Below, piece by piece: positions 61,716-64,000 of a stretch of 64,000 nucleotides of DNA. Position numbers and translations under genes: made by a program. The notes under the pieces were generated by a model, which ran no database searches, was not told where the DNA came from, and saw nothing but the letters and a program-made list of their open reading frames with translations. Position 1 is the first letter of the stretch, and every line of letters begins with the position of its first letter. Source of the DNA: Polaribacter sp. BM10 (GTDB taxonomy: Bacteria > Bacteroidota > Bacteroidia > Flavobacteriales > Flavobacteriaceae); NCBI RefSeq assembly GCF_002005425.1, contig NZ_CP019704.1:620001-684000 (forward strand), given 5' to 3'.

Positions 61716-62325
61716 TAATTAGTTTTTTTTTGTAAATCTTAACTAAGATAGCTTCTAATATAAAAATAAATAAGAATAACAACCTAGCAAACATTGGAAG
61801 TAAAAAAGCAAAAATACCAGCCAAAACCCAAATAATAAATGCAATTAAAGCTCGGTATTTAAAATATTTGGCTAAAACGGGGGTTATGCCAGTTAAACCT
61901 TTTTCTTTTTTAGGAATGTAAATGTTAAGCAAATAATTAAAAAAACCAATTGCAGATAAGTTAAAGCAGTAAAAAGCAAATGGGCCTTTTAACATAAAGC
62001 CTCTAACATAAAACGCAGTTGAAAAAGGGAGAAGAACTATAAAAAATAAAAGGAAAATATTGTATCGTAATACCTTTTTATTTATTGTAGAAACATATTT
62101 CATAATTCTCATATGTGCTACCCAATATAAAGCTATCACAATAAAACTAACTATTAGACCAATAATACTTGGAATTCTATTTTGTAGAATTTGTAAAGTA
62201 TCTGCTGCTTTTAACTCTTTATAAGTTGGTGCTACAATGTCTAAGACTAAAAGTGTAATTGCAATAGAAAAGACAGCATCACTAAAACTTATTACACGTT
62301 GTTTATCAAAAATTTCTCCTTTCAT
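61696..62325 (-). CDS. TMEM175-type potassium channel (DUF1211)
   Basis: A 209-residue membrane protein with six hydrophobic helices. The first helix has the selectivity signature FSDAVFSIAITLLVLDI (typically FSDGVFAIAITLLVLDI). Bacterial TMEM175 proteins form tetrameric K+-permeable channels without a P-loop; length is right for the bacterial type. It overlaps the LytTR gene downstream, so the regulator and channel are probably co-expressed. Confidence 0.9.
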   Translation of the reverse strand: MKGEIFDKQRVISFSDAVFSIAITLLVLDIVAPTYKELKAADTLQILQNRIPSIIGLIVSFIVIALYWVAHMRIMKYVSTINKKVLRYNIFLLFFIVLLPFSTAFYVRGFMLKGPFAFYCFNLSAIGFFNYLLNIYIPKKEKGLTGITPVLAKYFKYRALIAFIIWVLAGIFAFLLPMFARLLFLFIFILEAILVKIYKKKLISEKTIV

Positions 62326-62535
62326 TTATTCAAATAAATATATAAAATTAAATACACTATTTCTAAAATTTCTTAAAAATAGGTTTAAAATATATTTATA
62401 AGAAGATAAAACTTATAATCTCTTTAAAATAATTTTAATGTTTAGTTATAATTTCTTTATCAGTATAAGAACTGACGAAAATTTATGCATTGTTTATTTT
62501 TAATAGTAGTATTTTCGTTGTTTAAATTTAAATAG

Positions 62536-63459
62536 ATGTTTTTAAAAAATTCTAAAATATTAATAGTTCTCGCTTTTTTTACAATTTACGTTGTTTGGGG
62601 GTCTACATATTTGTTTAATAAAATCGCTGTAACTGCTTTACCAGCTTTTTTTATGGCATCTGTAAGGTTTTTAATTTCTGCAGTTTTAATACTTATAATT
62701 TCTAAAATTATGAAGTTAAACTTAAAAATCTCTAAAAAGCAATTAATTAACTGTGCTGTTTCTGGATTCTTTTTTTTAGTTTATGGTAACGGAGTTTTTG
62801 TTTGGGCTTTAAAATATGTAGACAGTGGTTTTGCTGCATTATTGGCTGCTACACAACCATTGTTTGTGCTAATTTTATTAAGATTGATAGATAGAAAACC
62901 AATGCAAAGACAATCGATTATTGGTGTTGGTTTAGGTATAGTAGGCATGTATCTTTTGGTTAGTCAGAAATCAATTACAACTTCAGAAGGTAGTTTGTTG
63001 GGTATCTTTATGATTCTTACATGTGTGTTAAGTTGGGCTTATGGTGGTGTTTTTGTTTCTAAAGCAGATTTACCCAAAAACTTTTTTGTAACTACAGGAT
63101 ATCAAATGCTGTTTGCTGGATTGTTATTATTATTGATGAGTTTTTCTTTTAATGAAACAATGTCTTCTCCTTTAAATTGGGCAATAGAAGTTCAGTTTTC
63201 TGTAATTATGCTAATAATTTTTGGAAGTATTATTGCTTTTACAGCTTTTAATTATTTACTAAAAGTAGTTTCTACAGAAAAAGTAGCAACTTCTGCATAC
63301 GTGAATCCTATTGTGGCTTTAGTTTTAGGTTGGTATTTTTTAGACGAAGAATTAACCACTCAATCTATAATTGCATCTGTAGTTTTGTTATCTGGAGTTT
63401 ACTTTATCACTTCAAGAAAAAGAAAAGTGAAAAATGTTACAGGTACTTCTAAAACCTAA
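62536..63459 (+). CDS. EamA/DMT family transporter
   Basis: A 307-residue transporter with 10 membrane helices in two EamA halves. The first helix carries VVWGSTYLFNKIAV and the second half WAYGGVFVSKADLP and ALVLGWYFLDEELT. The family exports metabolites or amino acids; the substrate is unknown. It is convergent with the UbiA-type gene and overlaps it by 11 bp. Confidence 0.92.
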   Translation: MFLKNSKILIVLAFFTIYVVWGSTYLFNKIAVTALPAFFMASVRFLISAVLILIISKIMKLNLKISKKQLINCAVSGFFFLVYGNGVFVWALKYVDSGFAALLAATQPLFVLILLRLIDRKPMQRQSIIGVGLGIVGMYLLVSQKSITTSEGSLLGIFMILTCVLSWAYGGVFVSKADLPKNFFVTTGYQMLFAGLLLLLMSFSFNETMSSPLNWAIEVQFSVIMLIIFGSIIAFTAFNYLLKVVSTEKVATSAYVNPIVALVLGWYFLDEELTTQSIIASVVLLSGVYFITSRKRKVKNVTGTSKT

Positions 63460-64000
63460 ATAAAAGCATCGATAAAATTCCTAAAAACATAATAATTTTT
63501 AGTAAATTACTAATAATACTATAGTTTTTTTTAGTTCTTGCAAACCAAATTTTATATAATAAATAGAGTAGTGGTAGGCAAATAAAGAGTAAAATATACC
63601 AAAAGAATAATGATTCGTTTTTTATTGATTGTAAGATAATTAGTATAAAAACTAACATTATAGAACTGATAAAAAAAGCAATTCTTGCAGATCTTTTTCT
63701 TCCTATAAGAATAGGCAATGTTTTAGCTTTTATTTTTAAATCTCCGTTTACATCTTCAATATCTTTTATAATCTCTCTAATTAATGTTGTTGTAAAAGAA
63801 AAGAACAAATAAATAGCAATTATTAAATCAGAAGAAATTTTTGAACTAGGTTCTAAATTTGTGCTAATAAATTCGAATTCAGAAACTAAAAAAATCACTA
63901 AAGCACATAAGAAACTTACAATAAGATTACCAATTAAAGCGATTTTTTTAAAACTTTTAGAATAGAAGAATAGGATGATCGCAGTTACAATAAAATATAA
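63449..64000 (-). CDS. UbiA family prenyltransferase, 5' end cut by window
   Basis: The frame is open to the right edge, so the gene continues outside the window; a GTG at 63898 is not the start. The visible 183 residues have several membrane helices and the second UbiA aspartate motif IREIIKDIEDVNGDLKIKAKTLPI (D-x-x-D-x-x-x-D). It resembles the geranylgeranylglycerol-phosphate or menaquinone-type enzymes of Flavobacteriaceae; substrate not decided. Confidence 0.85.
   Translation of the reverse strand, partial: LYFIVTAIILFFYSKSFKKIALIGNLIVSFLCALVIFLVSEFEFISTNLEPSSKISSDLIIAIYLFFSFTTTLIREIIKDIEDVNGDLKIKAKTLPILIGRKRSARIAFFISSIMLVFILIILQSIKNESLFFWYILLFICLPLLYLLYKIWFARTKKNYSIISNLLKIIMFLGILSMLLFRF

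Noticed and set aside
63449..63898. UbiA-like gene as a truncated pseudogene
   Set aside because: The frame continues to the window edge with membrane-helix sequence, so truncation is due to the window and not to mutation.

Overview
The window is one AT-rich bacterial chromosome segment (about 30% GC by eye) from the Bacteroidota, most likely a marine Flavobacteriaceae close to Polaribacter or Tenacibaculum; the genus is a guess. The signs are a C-terminal type IX secretion sorting domain (gene at 23198-26911), a carboxypeptidase-regulatory-domain TonB receptor, several flavobacterial families (DUF6048/DUF6452, DUF5362, DUF3124, DUF4331), and -7 promoter boxes of the form TAnnTTTG with an upstream TTTG/TTG about 20 nt away. 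Almost no gene has a clear Shine-Dalgarno sequence, as is usual in this group. I saw no tRNA, rRNA, CRISPR array, transposase, integrase or phage gene. The content is core and conserved-accessory chromosome.

Layout. 1-5.0 kb: two DUF4331 proteins, a TPR lipoprotein and a TonB receptor, cut by the left window edge. 5.0-7.3 kb (minus): DUF3124 lipoprotein, MeaB GTPase, a membrane protein. 7.4-9.9 kb: ECF sigma factor, membrane anti-sigma-like protein and a secreted adhesin-like protein, with overlapping ends. 9.9-14.8 kb: cysS, yidD, lgt, small membrane proteins, a Nudix hydrolase and an acyltransferase. 14.8-20.5 kb (minus): YdiJ-type FAD/Fe-S dehydrogenase, MFS transporter, aldo/keto reductase, envelope protein. 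20.7-26.9 kb (minus): mutS2 and a 1237-residue secreted LRR protein. 27.1-31.5 kb: ung, a glycosyltransferase plus LpxH-like hydrolase, then a divergent LysR/mdaB pair sharing an inverted-repeat operator. 31.5-38.9 kb (minus): yciH, DUF1835, nucleoside phosphorylase, a signal-less periplasmic-binding-fold protein and a 46-residue lipoprotein; then a 2OG oxygenase, DUF6048/DUF6452, phhB and rlmD. 39.2-46.4 kb: rocD, DUF5362, AsmA-like protein, ybaB, oligopeptidase B.

46.4-57.0 kb is the most informative part. A cysteine-synthase-like enzyme is followed by a serine-palmitoyltransferase-like enzyme, the pair expected for cysteate and capnine (sulfonolipid) synthesis. Next comes a complete histidine operon, hisG-D-C-B-H-A-F-(GNAT)-IE, preceded by a promoter, an 18-residue leader peptide with four consecutive His codons and an intrinsic terminator: a histidine attenuator. 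A GNAT acetyltransferase sits inside the operon, and related low-complexity repeats fill three of its spacers. A second dispersed structured repeat lies upstream of both rocD and hisD, in opposite orientations.

57.0-64.0 kb holds a lipoprotein, a large helical protein of unknown function, a YiaA/YiaB membrane protein, a TraB-like secreted protein, a membrane-bound LytTR regulator overlapping a TMEM175-type channel, an EamA transporter and a UbiA-family prenyltransferase cut by the right edge. I saw no wholly new multi-gene system. The best leads are the sulfonolipid pair, the attenuator, the two repeat families and the phosphorylase/binding-protein operon.
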